DNA from: Tubulanus polymorphus
Taxonomy: Eukaryota > Nemertea > Palaeonemertea > Tubulaniformes > Tubulanidae
Reading direction: 5' to 3'
Assembly: GCF_964204645.1 (NCBI RefSeq)
Contig: NC_134026.1
Location: forward strand, 868,001-932,000
Length of the DNA: 64,000 nt
In this document: positions 24,571 through 36,355 of the stretch, piece by piece
How the letters are laid out: each line of letters opens with the position of its first letter
Position numbering within the stretch: position 1 is the stretch's first letter
Made by a program: the position numbers and the translations under genes
Notes under the pieces: model-generated
The model's input: only the letters and a program-made list of their open reading frames with translations
Told to the model about the DNA's origin: nothing
The model's database searches: none

Positions 24571-27150
24571 CACACCATGTTCCCGTCTCGACCCTTCAAA
24601 TCTGGCTCTACTCTCTACACAGTCCCGTGGACCCTATGTTCCCGTCTCGACCCTTCACATCTGTCTCCACTCTCTACACAGTCCTGTGGACCCTATGTTC
24701 CCGTCTCGACCCTTCAAATCTGTTTCCACTCTCTACACAGTCCCGTAGACACCATGTTCCCGTCTCGACCCTTCAAAACTGTCTCTAGTCTCTACACAGT
24801 CCCGTAGACACCATGTTCCCGTCTCGACCCTTCTAACCTGTCTCTAGTCTCTACACAGTCCTGTGGACACCATGTTCCCGTCTCGACACTTCAAAACTGT
24901 CTCTACTCTCTACACAGTCCCGTGGACACCATGTTCCCGTCTCGACCCTTCAAAACTGTCTCTACTCTCTACACAGTCCCGTGGACACCATGTTCCCGTC
25001 TCGACCCTTCTAACCTGTCTCTAGTCTCTACACAGTCCCGTAGACACCATGTTCCCGTCTCGACCCTTCACACCTGTCTCTACTCTCTACACAGTCCCGT
25101 GGACACTATGTTCCCGTCTCGACCCTTCACACCTGTCTCTACTCTCTACACAGTCCCGTAGACACCATGTTCCCGTCTCGACCCTTCAAAACTGTCTCTA
25201 GTCTCTACACAGTCCCGTAGACACCATGTTCCCGTCTCGACCCTTCACACCTGTCTCTACTCTCTACACAGTCCCGTGGACACCATGTTCCCGTCTCGAC
25301 CCTTTAAAACTGTCTCTAGTCTCTACACAGTCCTGTGGACACTATGTTCCCGTCTCGACCCTTCACACCTGTCTCTACTCTCTACACAGTCCCGTAGACA
25401 CCATGTTCCCGTCTCGACCCTTTAAAACTGTCTCTAGTCTCTACACAGTCCTGTGGACACCATGTTCCCGTCTCGACCCTTCTAACCTGTCTCTACTCTC
25501 TACACAGTCCCGTAGACACCATGTTCCCGTCTCGACCCTTCACACCTGTCTCTACTCTCTACACAGTCCCGTGGACACCATGTTCCCGTCTCGACCCTTT
25601 AAAACTGTCTCTAGTCTCTACACAGTCATGTGGACACCATGTTCCCGTCTCGACCCTTCAAATCTGTCTCTACTCTCTACACAGTCCTGTGGACACCATG
25701 TTCCCGTCTCGACCCTTCAAAACTGTCTCTAGTCTCTACACAGTCCCGTAGACACCATGTTCCCGTCTCGACCCTTCAAAACTGTCTCTAGTCTCTACAC
25801 AGTCCCGTAGACACCATGTTCCCGTCTCGACCCTTCACACCTGTCTCTACTCTCTACACAGTCCCGTGGACACCATGTTCCCGTCTCGACCCTTTAAAAC
25901 TGTCTCTAGTCTCTACACAGTCCCGTGGACACTATGTTCCCGTCTCGACCCTTCACACCTGTCTCTACTCTCTACACAGTCCCGTAGACACCATGTTCCC
26001 GTCTCGACCCTTTAAAACTGTCTCTAGTCTCTACACAGTCCTGTGGACACCATGTTCCCGTCTCGACCCTTCAAATCTGTCTCTACTCTCTACACAGTCC
26101 TGTGGACACCATGTTCCCGTCTCGACCCTTCAAAACTGTCTCTAGTCTCTACACAGTCCCGTAGACACCATGTTCCCGTCTCGACCCTTCAAAACTGTCT
26201 CTAGTCTCTACACAGTCCCGTAGACACCATGTTCCCGTCTCGACCCTTCACACCTGTCTCTACTCTCTACACAGTCCCGTGGACACCATGTTCCCGTCTC
26301 GACCCTTTAAAACTGTCTCTAGTCTCTACACAGTCCTGTGGACACCATGTTCCCGTCTCGACCCTTCACACCTGTCTCTACTCTCTACACAGTCCCGTGG
26401 ACACCATGTTCCCGTCTCGACCCTTTAAAACTGTCTCTACTCTCTACACAGTCCCGTGGACACCATGTTCCCGTCTCGACCCTTCACACCTGTCTCTACT
26501 CTCTACACAGTCCCGTAGACACCATGTTCCCGTCTCGACCCTTCACACCTGTCTCTACTCTCTACACAGTCCCGTAGACACCATGTTCCCGTCTCGACCC
26601 TTCAAAACTGTCTCTACTCTCTACACAGTCCCGTAGACACCATGTTCCCGTCTCGATCCTTCACACCTGTCTCTACTCTCTACACAGTCCCGTGGACACC
26701 ATGTTCCCGTCTCGACCCTTTAAAACTGTCTCTAGTCTCTACACAGTCCTGTGGACACCATGTTCCCGTCTCGACCCTTCTAACCTGTCTCTAGTCTCTA
26801 CACAGTCCTGTGGACACCATGTTCCCGTCTCGACCCTTCAAAACTGTCTCTGCACTCTACACAGTCCTGTGGACACCATGTTCCCGTCTCGACCCTTCAA
26901 AACTGTCTCTAGTCTCTACACAGTCCCGTAGACACCATGTTCCCGTCTCGACCCTTCGAAACTGTCTCTACTCTCTACACAGTCCCGTGGACACCATGTT
27001 CCCGTCTCGACCCTTCTTACCTGTCTCTACTCTCTACACAGTCCCGTAGACACCATGTTCCCGTCTCGACCCTTCTAACCTGTCTCTAGTCTCTACACAG
27101 TCCCGCGGACACCATGTTCCCGTCTCGACCCTTCACATCCGTTTCTAGAC
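24571..27150 (+). repeat. 59-bp tandem array, left arm (44 copies)
   Basis: The landmark ATGTTCCCGTCTCGACCC recurs from 24577 to 27114 at exact 59-bp steps (43 intervals), so there is no net insertion or deletion in 2.5 kb. Units differ by a few substitutions (CTTCAAAACTG, CTTCACACCTG, CTTCTAACCTG and others). Blocks of five units recur in the same order (for example starting at 25226, 25521 and 25816, 295 bp apart), showing higher-order amplification. Confidence 0.95.
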
Positions 27151-27716
27151 AGTTTCTGGGATACTCTGACATATCTAATCGGCTTGTAATATTTCCACTC
27201 AGTGGGACGAGCCTTTAAAAAAGATGGAAATTAATATTAAAATTGGTCGAATATTCATTGATTAAAAAGATGAGAAATCTACAAAATCGATGCCGACGGA
27301 CTGAATATTGATACATGTATACATAAGGAAAATTTCTACAATTTTCAATCAAACTCAGTGAAATTTTCAGGAATATGTACCATACACATTACCATGAAAA
27401 CTCATTAGAACGAACTCAAAGAACCAGAAGATTACAACCGACATTGTCCTAATAGTCGAAATTCTAGATTTTTGATAATCGATAATTCGGTAGGTATATC
27501 AGAAGTATAACTAGGCTACAATGTTCCTTGGCTGAATCCCATGGTCTTCAATACGAAAGGCTTTCATTCTCATCTTAATTTTCTTTTTTTTTCTGCCTGT
27601 TGTAGCCCGACAAATCGTGAATGACAAATCATTACTTATATCGAAATATCTTGATACAAGATACGTAACACACAGCCACCATCTTAATGGCTTCACTAAA
27701 CCTGTGTCCACTAAAA
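27151..27716. other. Unique centre (loop) of the foldback-like element
   Basis: About 570 bp of AT-rich non-repetitive sequence between the opposed arrays. It contains no long open frame and no recognised transposase piece. Confidence 0.6.
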
Positions 27717-28215
27717 ATGTCGAGACGGGAACATGGTGTCCACAGGACTGTGTAGAGAGTAGAGACAGGTGTGAAGGGTCGAGACGGGAGCATAGGGTCC
27801 ACGGGACTGTGTAGAGACTAGAGACAGGTTAGAAGGGTCGAGACGGGAACATGGTGTCCACAGGACTGTGTAGAGAGTAGAGACAGATTTGAAGGGTCGA
27901 GACGGGAACATGGTGTCCACAGGACTGTGTAGAGACTAGAGACAGGTTAGAAGGGTCGAGACGGGAACATGGTGTCCACAGGACTGTGTAGAGACTAGAG
28001 ACAGTTTTAAAGGGTCGAGACGGGAACATGGTGTCCACGGGACTGTGTAGAGAGTAGAGACAGGTGTGAAGGATCGAGACGGGAACATGGTGTCTACGGG
28101 ACTGTGTAGAGAGTAGAGACAGGTTTGAAGGGTCGAGACAGGAACATAGTGTCCACGGGACTGTGTAGAGACTAGAGACAGGTTTGAAGGGTCGAGACAG
28201 GAACATAGGGTCCAT
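27717..28215 (-). repeat. 59-bp tandem array, right arm (9 copies, inverted)
   Basis: The complement of the left-array unit: CGAGACGGGA (CGAGACAGGA in the last two units) occurs at 27721, 27780, 27839 and so on to 28193, again at exact 59-bp steps. It is in the opposite orientation to the 44-copy array. Confidence 0.95.
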
Positions 28216-28224
28216 GGAGAAACC

Positions 28225-29022
28225 CACGGGATCTGTAGAGAAAGATAACGCGTCATGAATTTAACAATCATCTTTATTTTTTTTGCAAAATTCAGACATT
28301 AATTTTCTTCATAAATTTGATGAATTCGAATTGATTAATGGCAATAAACATGCCCCAAACAAAATGCCCCGGGCCGGGTCGTTTTTTGAAAAAACGGTTT
28401 GAGAGATTTAAAGAAAGTTGATTTTATTTTTTAGAAACCAAAATAATTACACTCGTGTAATTCATTCAAGATTATATTTGAAATTAGTTTAGCTTTACCA
28501 GTAAATATATATTATTTCTGGGAGGAAATCTCGACGGGAAATTGCTTACTTCGCATCTTGAATTTTTACTTCTGTTGACATTGGAGGCGTTTTCTTGGTA
28601 AGTGCAGATCCACACCTCTCGTGATTGACGCAATCTGCTGAATGACAGAATCCAGGCTAAAATCTTTCTAGTGAAGATATCTAAAAATTAACCAATGGCA
28701 AACCACTGAATTGCTGAATTTTGAATCTGAAATACGTGTTGATATTAAATGTAATTGATTGAACCGTTTACGCGGGGAGGTGCGGATCTGCACTTAAGCT
28801 TATACCGTTTCCATCATTCGATCTTTTCAATGAAAAGTTTTCAAAAATCTAATTTGATTTTTTAAAATTGTTGGTAGGTTCACATGCGAAAAACGAATCC
28901 GATACGCGCCGTAGTGTTTTAGTTCAAATAATCGACTGTGGTGGCGCTATTGTACGGTAGGGTCGAGACGGGAACGGGTCGAGACAGTAACGGGTCGAGA
29001 CGGGAACGTGGATGGCTCATAT
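28225..29022 (-). repeat. Right terminal inverted repeat of the foldback-like element
   Basis: Complement of the left terminal repeat, interrupted by a nested insertion at 28599-28796. It ends in three copies of the GGGTCGAGACGGGAAC-type motif, then GTGGATGGCTCATAT. Confidence 0.8.
28599..28796. mobile_element. MITE nested in the right terminal repeat
   Basis: The ends are inverted repeats: AAGTGCAGATCCACACCTC on the left and the complement of AAGTGCAGATCCGCACCTC on the right. TA flanks both sides, which suits a Tc1/mariner-type target duplication. The segment is absent from the left terminal repeat, so it inserted after the palindrome formed. Confidence 0.8.
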
Positions 29023-29671
29023 ATATATGAATTTAATATTACCACTTATTTTTTATTGGCGAATGTTGACAAATTATCCTCGCTTGCCACTGAGTCAATC
29101 GGAGCATTCCCTGGAGAGACTACTCGCTTGCCGGTAACAGAATAGGAGTATCCCTTCCCTCCTTATCTCCGAAGTGTACGTGGAATCGCCATGAAGTATG
29201 TATTTGTAAAGTGATCCTACGGTACCCAGAACGCCTGAGCTAATTGAGCGTCAACAAAACTATCAACGGGCCCCAGTGTAAGTGCTGTCAGTCAGTCGTA
29301 TTGGTTTTGCCGTTGATATAATCGCAGTAAAAGCTTGTCCTCGGCAGACCAGTTGGTGGGATTATTTTTTGGGTTGAAAAAGAAGTAGATTGCAAGAATG
29401 AAACACAGGGCTTGGTTTCATAGTGGAAGAGAAGTAATACCTGGGTATATTTTGAAATTTGTCATTTGTAACCATGGTTTCTCATTGTTACTATGGTGGT
29501 TTTCACCCAGATTGAGGATTAGGGATAACTTTGATACTCAGTCTGTGAAACAGGGCTCTGGAGTTTCATAAAAAGGATTAACTCTTAAATCGATTTAATT
29601 TCTTCATTAATTCAGTTTATCTTAAAACGATTAGGCCTCGAGCAATCCGGGATTAGCTATATTAAACTTAA
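29023..29671. other. Intergenic region after the foldback-like element
   Basis: I see no gene, RNA gene or clear repeat here. Confidence 0.4.
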
Positions 29672-29673
29672 CT

Positions 29674-29867
29674 AAGGCTAAAAAAAATTGATACCTTGTT
29701 TCTCCGCTCTGCCGAGCTGTAAAGTTGACCCGGCCGGCCGCCAATCTACCATCAATTTTACCATAACAGACCCAGCCACTATAAATGAACTGTTTACAAA
29801 TTTTATCATATTTTACAAAATTGACCCGGCCGCTGCGGAGAAACAAGGTATCATTTTTGTTTAGTCT
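29674..29867. mobile_element. MITE, family A, copy 1
   Basis: Ends are inverted: AGGCTAAAAAAAATTGATAC, then CTTGTTTCTCC, on the left, and GGAGAAACAAGG, then TATCATTTTTGTTTAG, on the right. The interior has GACCCGGCCG motifs. A close copy lies at 51262-51484. Confidence 0.85.
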
Positions 29868-29884
29868 AAACGAATGACAAATTA

Positions 29885-30140
29885 TAAAATCAATCATATT
29901 TATTCTCATACAACAATTATACAAAATGCCAGAAGTGCTCGAAGAATGTTTGCTCTTCAAACACGTGGACTTTCAAAAGCAACTAGCAATGTCATGGTTC
30001 AAAAGCAATGTCATGGTTCAATTGACATGAACATGTTTAATCCAACAACAACAATTATACCCAAATTACAGGTATTTATGTACTTTACTTGAGGAAGTGC
30101 CTCATTTACAAAAACATTACCTGTATTTCGAAAAAAAGTC
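29885..30140. repeat. Hairpin repeat family, copies 1 and 2 (partial)
   Basis: Begins ATCATATTTATTCTCATACAACAATTATACAAAATGCCAG in two overlapping halves and contains the hairpin GAAG...CTTC at about 29940. Related units follow at about 30572, 31543 and 32187. Confidence 0.5.
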
Positions 30141-30571
30141 TCCAACATAAAAACCAGAGATAAAAACATTTATTCAAACTGGAAAGCTTATGATTAACTA
30201 AACAGATTTAATTGTCATCAACTTTATTTTACAAGATAACTAGAGTTTTGCCACCTTTGCTCAGAAATGATCAAATTTGTTATTTTTTTAACATGTTACA
30301 TTTGATGTTACATTCAAAAAGATTGCTGATTTCACAATACTCTTCGGCAGCTAAACACTTGCTTCTAACCGGTCAACAAGTTGTGTCCGGTTTAAGCTGT
30401 ATTGACATTGATATAATCGCATCATCATGTTTTCCGCACATCCTCGTCTCCGGACAATGTTGGTGGAAATATTGGGTTGAAAAAAGTGGATTGCAAAAAA
30501 CCACTCACTGGTCAACTAACAAAGTTCAGAATAGCTATTAACTAAACAAATAAAATAAAGAATTTCAAACA

Positions 30572-30680
30572 AACATATTTATTATCATACAATAATTATA
30601 CAAAATGCCAGGTATGTGCTCGAGGAATTATAACGTAAGTTCCTCAAACACGTGGACTGTATTTCAAAAACAGTCCAACC
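30572..30680. repeat. Hairpin repeat family, copy 3
   Basis: Same start (TTATTATCATACAATAATTA, then TACAAAATGCCAG) as the copy at 29885. It is followed by a GAGGAA/TTCCTC stem and a second stem TGGACTGT (30653-30660) pairing with ACAGTCCA (30670-30677). Confidence 0.6.
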
Positions 30681-30800
30681 ATGGACGCATAAACTATAAA
30701 CTAGAGTTTATACAACCATGGTCCAACCATAGACTCTAAACGGAAATGTCTATGGGCCACAACCATGGGCTCTAAACTGTTAGAGTCCATGGCTCCCCGC
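30681..30800. repeat. Cluster of short palindromes
   Basis: Contains TATAAACTAGAGTTTATA and several CCATGG-centred inverted pieces (ACCATGGTCCAACCATAG, GAGTCCATGGCTCC). Possible secondary structure; function unknown. Confidence 0.5.
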
Positions 30801-30885
30801 ACTAAAACCAGAGGTAAACCTGGCCAATTACCCTGGAAAGCGTAAGATTTAATGTTGAATCAATCTGATTTACATTTTTACTCTT

Positions 30886-31065
30886 AAAAGTTGACCTGGC
30901 CAGCCACCTTATCTACCTCATAGGTATTACTTTAAAATCATGATCAAGCTAACCATAACAGATTCGGCAGTTATAGAGATCAACTGATTACAAATATCAT
31001 TGTTATTTACAAAATGACAGCTGGCCGATCAGGAAAAACAAGGTATCATTTTTAGCCTTATAATG
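30886..31065. mobile_element. MITE, family A, decayed copy
   Basis: Shares GTTGACCTGGCCAGCC, the ACCATAACAGA block and the right end AACAAGGTATCATTTTTAGC with the copies at 29674 and 51262. The left inverted end has decayed. Confidence 0.65.
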
Positions 31066-31542
31066 AGCTATCCAAAAAATAAGATTACCGTACTAGCCTT
31101 TAACATCACAATTTCTACTGCAAGGTATTTCAAGGTTTTTTATTCACCAAAAACATTTCGACTACAACTGATTCAGAAAATTTGAATCAATAGGATAATA
31201 ATAAAATAACACAAAGAATTGTACACTCTCATCCATAAAACACTGACAATTGGGACCAGTCTGAATGTCTAAGACTATTAATTTGACAATTCATGAAGTC
31301 ACCAGGCATAAGTGACATTTGGCTATTTCATGAAATATGAAGCATTTTATCATATCAACTCTTCAAATGACAATGTAAGAGATATTTAGGATACTCTGTT
31401 TATGTATCATCAATCATCAAAGAACTACATAACATATCTCCAACATATAAACATTAAAACTCCATAAATCCACAAATTCGTTCTCTCAAATAATCAATCT
31501 CTAATTTCATTTTATTAAACATTATTCTTAAAAGAAAACCGA

Positions 31543-31640
31543 AATTTCGCAAACTTTGCTTTGTATTTGAGGAATTGTAAGTTACTCGTTAACAAATGAG
31601 TGAACTGTATTCGAAAAACAGTTCAACATAAAAGCATTAA
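31543..31640. repeat. Hairpin repeat family, copy 4
   Basis: Carries GAGGAATTGTAAGTTACTCG and the stem TGAACTGT (31601-31608) pairing with ACAGTTCA (31618-31625). Relative to copy 3, one pair changed from G:C to A:T, which keeps the stem. Confidence 0.6.
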
Positions 31641-32186
31641 AACTAATAAAATCTACAGATTCAATCTTGAAAGCTTTAGATTAACTAATCAATCTTTATT
31701 TTTTCATTTCCATTAACATTATTTTACAAGATAACTAGAGTTTAAGTAAGATAAGTAGAGTTTTGCCAACCTTGCCTGAGGTTTTCGAACATTATCAATG
31801 TTATTTTCTCAACATTATTACGTTTAATGCAAAGTATTTTGAAGGTTTTTTAATTAAGATATATTGAGTATCATCGTATAGATATTTCATCTATCCATAT
31901 ATCTAGGTAAATTACAAATAACTGATTGCTGAGATATCTACAATTAAGCTGAATTCGATAACTTTTCGAGATCGGGAATGCATCGAGTGCAGATTTGAAT
32001 CGGGCCCCATATATTGTAAAACCGACAATAGCTATCAAAACATAGCTAGGACAATTTACTAATCAACACTGTTCATATTTCCTTATTTATAGAAAAAAAT
32101 GCTCCTCTATATTCGATAAAACCTCAGTTTGATGGTTGCTATAAACCTAACTAAACAGCCGAAAAATTTTAAGATGAATAATGAAC

Positions 32187-32325
32187 ACGTATGTGTCGTT
32201 TTATTCTCATGACAAAAATTACACCTTGCTAAATGACAGGTATTTACGTACTCGAGGAATTATCATCTAAGTACCTTGTTAACGAATGGACTGTATTTTA
32301 ATAACAGTTCAACATAAGAGCATTT
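32187..32325. repeat. Hairpin repeat family, copy 5
   Basis: Carries AAATGACAGGTATTTACGTA, CTCGAGGAATTATC and the stem TGGACTGT (32287-32294) with ACAGTTCA (32304-32311), a G:T wobble form of the same stem. Confidence 0.6.
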
Positions 32326-34130
32326 AAACAAGAGACAAAACCTACAAAGTCCCACTAGTCTTAACTTAAGATTTTCAAACATTATCAGTTCACTCATTCA
32401 ATACTACGTTATTTCAGGGAAAACATGACAATAATTTTACTATCGATAACTAATCATGTTTATAGCTGTTTAACATTCTTACTAAAAAAGAGTAAAATGT
32501 ATCTCCCAGATATGATCCCTAAAACAATCAACAATAACAGCAGTGATAGGGTGTGCTATAGGTAAAAGGGCGGGCGATCTTTCATCAGTTATTTGAAGCA
32601 TTCTATCGAATCAGTTATTTTTTAATGTGTTTGATTTAGTTAAGGTTTATGGTTATTTGTTTTGTTTATTACTAACTGTCCGATAGAACACTTAAAACAA
32701 CAACAGAAATGATCTCAAGAGGTTGGGAAACACGGAGAAGGTTGTTCTATGAAAGAAGAACCTTTAATGATTAGATTAAGTTATTTAAAAAAAATTCCTG
32801 ATGATGATTATAATTATAGAAGTTAACTATTGTTTTTTCGTTTTTGTTTATTTTTTTATTGGTTATGATTTGTTTTTTTTTAAATATTTATTTTGTTATG
32901 TATTTTTCATTCATTGTTTTTTTTATTTACTTCTTTAATTATGTTCGATGTATTTTGTACTATTTTTTACTATTTACATCATCAGGAATTTCTTACCGGT
33001 GGAAATATGGGCTCACTTTAAGAAAAGTGCTACAAATTCACTGCTGCACCTAAATAATCGTTTATCATTAAACACCCCGATTAGGAGTTAAGCGATCATT
33101 GAAAGCCACTCAACCTTATGATATGGATGACGATGAAAGAAGTTAAAACAGCTATAAACGGAATTAAAACGATCAAAATTATTGCTGGCCATTATTATTT
33201 ATTCCTTTATATCACATTATTCCTAGCTATACCTCTCTTATACCTCTGTGGATACAATGTACTAAGATACAAGTTTTCATATACCTAGCTATGATCATCT
33301 ACATGGGAGCTCAATGTGAAAATCGAGATATTCTACTCATTAGTCAAATCGCTTTCATGGGAATTCGAAAAAATCAAAAAATACATCAACGCTTTGGTAT
33401 ATAAACTTATTTTTTGTACACAGAACACTGCCTAACATTTTAGTCTATGTTTTTCTTAACTACGTGATGATATTCAAGGGCGTAGCCAGTCTATACTGAA
33501 GGCCCACTTTTTGGCCATGGAATCATTTTCAAAACATCTTTATTCAAAGCCCATAAACTTGCTGGGCGAGTTTAGGAGTCCAAACTAAACAGGTATCAAC
33601 TTCCTTTATTACGTTTAAAAGTTGCAACCGTTTAACTGACTACCCCTTTCCCTTTTGAACATTTAGGCTATGCAAATTATTTTCACTCTCAGGAAATATA
33701 AAATGAATCACGGTTTCTAAGAGACCAAACTATGTCATTATCACAAATCATGCTAAGCTATGTTTAATGATGAAGATTATCTGAACTATCCTGTTGATAT
33801 TATATCTCAGTTTAGGTACATTTCAACGGACCTACGTCAAACCGTGATGCTGAACGCGATCAATACCATCAATTAATGGAGCTTAGATTTTATGAAAGAA
33901 TTAGGATGCCATTTTATTGAAATATTCAAATATGAATAGTTCCTTCTCAGGCCCAGAGCCCTAATTATCTAACTTATAATTTTCAATTATCAACATTAAA
34001 ACTATTTCTTTATTTCCACCTCTTCAAATAGACAGTGAATTTTAAGACGCATTTAAATTAAACCCATGTTACACATCAGACTGGTTTGTGAAAAGATAAT
34101 ACACAAAATAAATCAATACTTTACATAGTC
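32326..34130. other. AT-rich intergenic region
   Basis: No gene is seen. A perfect 14-bp inverted pair AATTCCTGATGATG (32793-32806) and CATCATCAGGAATT (32977-32990) brackets a T-rich stretch and may mark a decayed small transposon. Confidence 0.4.
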
Positions 34131-34134
34131 TACT

Positions 34135-34275
34135 GATGTTGCTGCTCCTGAACAAGTGTTTATAAGATACGCATTGTCTGTGCTGCTCCTGAATAACTGT
34201 TCACAATATATAAACATTGTCTCTGCTGCTCCTGATTAATTGTTTATATATAACACACGCATTGTCTCTGCTCCA
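34135..34275. repeat. Three-copy tandem repeat of about 62 bp
   Basis: Units begin TGCTGCTCCTGAA (or GATTAA) followed by TGTTTATA and a CATTGTCT segment. They adjoin the larger array at 34.3-37.0 kb. Confidence 0.7.
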
Positions 34276-35589
34276 CCTGTAGAAGAAATCTGTCATTGGG
34301 CGATAAACCGCTGCTGGCTGAATTTCTCATCTGGACTTCTGGGCCTATGCAGTTGAAATCTTGTTGAAAAAGTTGGACTCTTCTGTGGTAGTTGATGATT
34401 TCAATTCAAGTTGGAATATTCTGTTGGCTATTCGAACCAGTACATTTTTGACTAGATAATCTTAGGCTGAGCATTTTCTTATAGATGTAATTTAGCTGAA
34501 ATGAATAAAAGAAGATATCCTGTAATTATACAATATCTTACAATATACACAATTCTTCATAGAGCATTAATCATTATAAATTCCATGTAAATCAATTTAC
34601 CTTTCAAGATAACGGGTTAGTGTCGGCTAGGAGTTCTAAGTTGGATGAGTTCTTCGTTGGTTCTAAGTTCAAGTTGTATACTTCTGTCGACTGTTCTAAT
34701 CAGTAGATTCTAGATGGTTAGTTGATCTTAGTATGGGCTTTTTCTTATAGATGTGATTTGTGATAACTGTGTTTAGTGTCGGCTAGGATTGTCTAAGTCG
34801 GTTCATGAGTTAAATTCGTTGCGCTCTTCTGTGGTAGTTGATGAGTTCAATTCGAGTTAGAATCTTATGTTGGCTTTTCTAATCAGTAGATTTTTGAGTA
34901 GTTAATCTTAGGATGGCCTTTTTCTATAGATGAGATTTAACTGAAATGATTAAAAGAAAATATCCTGTATTCACATAATTCTTTATATAGCATTGATTAT
35001 AATTTCCATGTAAATCAACTTACCTTTAACGATTGCTGGCTTGAGTAATGGCTTGGATCCTCGGTGCGTTCGGATATTAGTTTCGAACCCCAACTGCCTA
35101 ATTATTTGTTGTAGTAGTAGCATTAGTTCATCACTGTTTAAGACTAATGATGGCTGGATATATATCAGATCAGCAATTTTGGTAATTAAATGCCTCTTCT
35201 GTGCGCTGTTCTCTAATCGGCAGATTTAAAACGAGTTGTTAACCTCAAGCGCGGCAGTTTCATATAAATATTATTTAGCTGAAACGATGAACAAAGATAT
35301 CCTGTAAATACAAATATTTCATTCAGAATTAATCGTAACTAGTGGTAAGCCCGTGGAAACCACAGGTGATTTTTGAACGAAGAACTTCCAACTTATTATT
35401 TCGTTGCATGTTAATTGAGTATTTGGGCATTTTAAAGTGGCCTAATTTATGTGGTGAGATCAGCTGTGCCCATATAGAGACCATACGGGATCTCAGGACT
35501 CACTTGACCTTCTTCCCATGAAGGCCCAAGGTTACAGAACTATAGATAGAAACAAATATGTAAAGTACCGATATGATCATTTCATAATG

Positions 35590-35725
35590 TATGAATTTCA
35601 TGACCCGGCAGCCGGGTCACAAAGGCAGCAGTGACCTGGCTGAGCAGTAGCTTGTACTGTATCAACAGTGACAACAGTAGCTGTCTCTAGTCAGTGACCC
35701 ATGCACCCTCTGTGAACAGTAGGAG
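35590..35725. repeat. Inserted repeat piece, copy 1
   Basis: About 130 bp containing the palindrome GACCCGGCAGCCGGGTC, TACTGTATCAACAGTGACAA and GACCCATGCACCCTCTGT. The same block occurs at 36213-36355. Confidence 0.75.
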
Positions 35726-36212
35726 TAACTACAAAAATTTGGTAAGTGGCCCACCGCATAAATTCCAAAATAATTTTGAATGGAAACCATGCCCAAGTGA
35801 TAAAAGACGTTGAGATCTACCGCTGGGCAAATTTTCAGGGCAATACATCCAGTAACGACGGAGCACTCGGTACAACAATTCGGTATTATTATATAAGATA
35901 ATTTCATGTATATCAACTTACCTTTTATTATTGCTTTGTTCGCTATCAGCGAGGATCTCCTAAGTTGGTTAGTTGGTGTTGAGATCAACTCAAATTGGCC
36001 CCTTCAGTGTGCTGTTCTCTAATCGGCAGATTTTAAACGAGTTGTTGATCTCATGAGCGGCAGTTTCACATAGATAGGATTTAGCTGAAAATGAGTAAAC
36101 AAAGATATCCTGTAAATACAGATATTTCATTCAGAATTCAGGCCCCTTCTGTGCGCTGTTCTCTAATCGACAGATTTTAGATGAGTTCTTGACATCAAGT
36201 GCTCGTTTGACT

Positions 36213-36355
36213 TTGTATGAATTTCCTGACCCGGCAGCCGGGTCACATCGTACTGTATCAACTGTGACAACAGTGGCTATCTCAAGTCAGTGGCTATGCC
36301 AGCAGACCCATGCGCCCTCTGTTTACAGTAGGAGAGACTACAAAAATTTGGCAAA
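36213..36355. repeat. Inserted repeat piece, copy 2
   Basis: Matches the block at 35590, including the palindrome GACCCGGCAGCCGGGTC and the ACCCATGCGCCCTCTGT end. Probably a short interspersed element or part of the array unit duplication. Confidence 0.75.

Larger units (their letters stand above)
23983..29022. mobile_element. Foldback-like palindromic element with inverted satellite arms (about 5 kb)
   Basis: The left end (23983 onward, ATATGAGCTATCCACGTTCC) is the inverted, slightly diverged copy of the right end (to 29022). The match extends about 570 bp inward: the GCGCCACCACAGTCGATTAT block at about 24059 pairs with its complement at about 28930, and the AAATTCAGG and AAATAAAATCAAC blocks also pair. 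Inside each terminal repeat lies a 59-bp tandem array, with the two arrays in opposite orientation and about 575 bp of unique DNA between them. No transposase frame is seen, so it is non-autonomous. The architecture (long inverted arms containing tandem repeats) is that of foldback elements such as FB or Galileo; the family cannot be named. Any target-site duplication is unclear because the flanks are AT-rich. Confidence 0.8.

Noticed and set aside
24577-27049. Open frames up to 168 codons across the 59-bp array (SRPFTPVSTLYTV-type peptides)
   Set aside because: The unit length is not a multiple of three, so the frame cycles through all phases and stays open because of unit composition. Stops appear at variant units and there is no gene context.
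24571-28215. CRISPR array
   Set aside because: The units are contiguous 59-bp tandem repeats without unique spacers, in a eukaryotic genome with introns.
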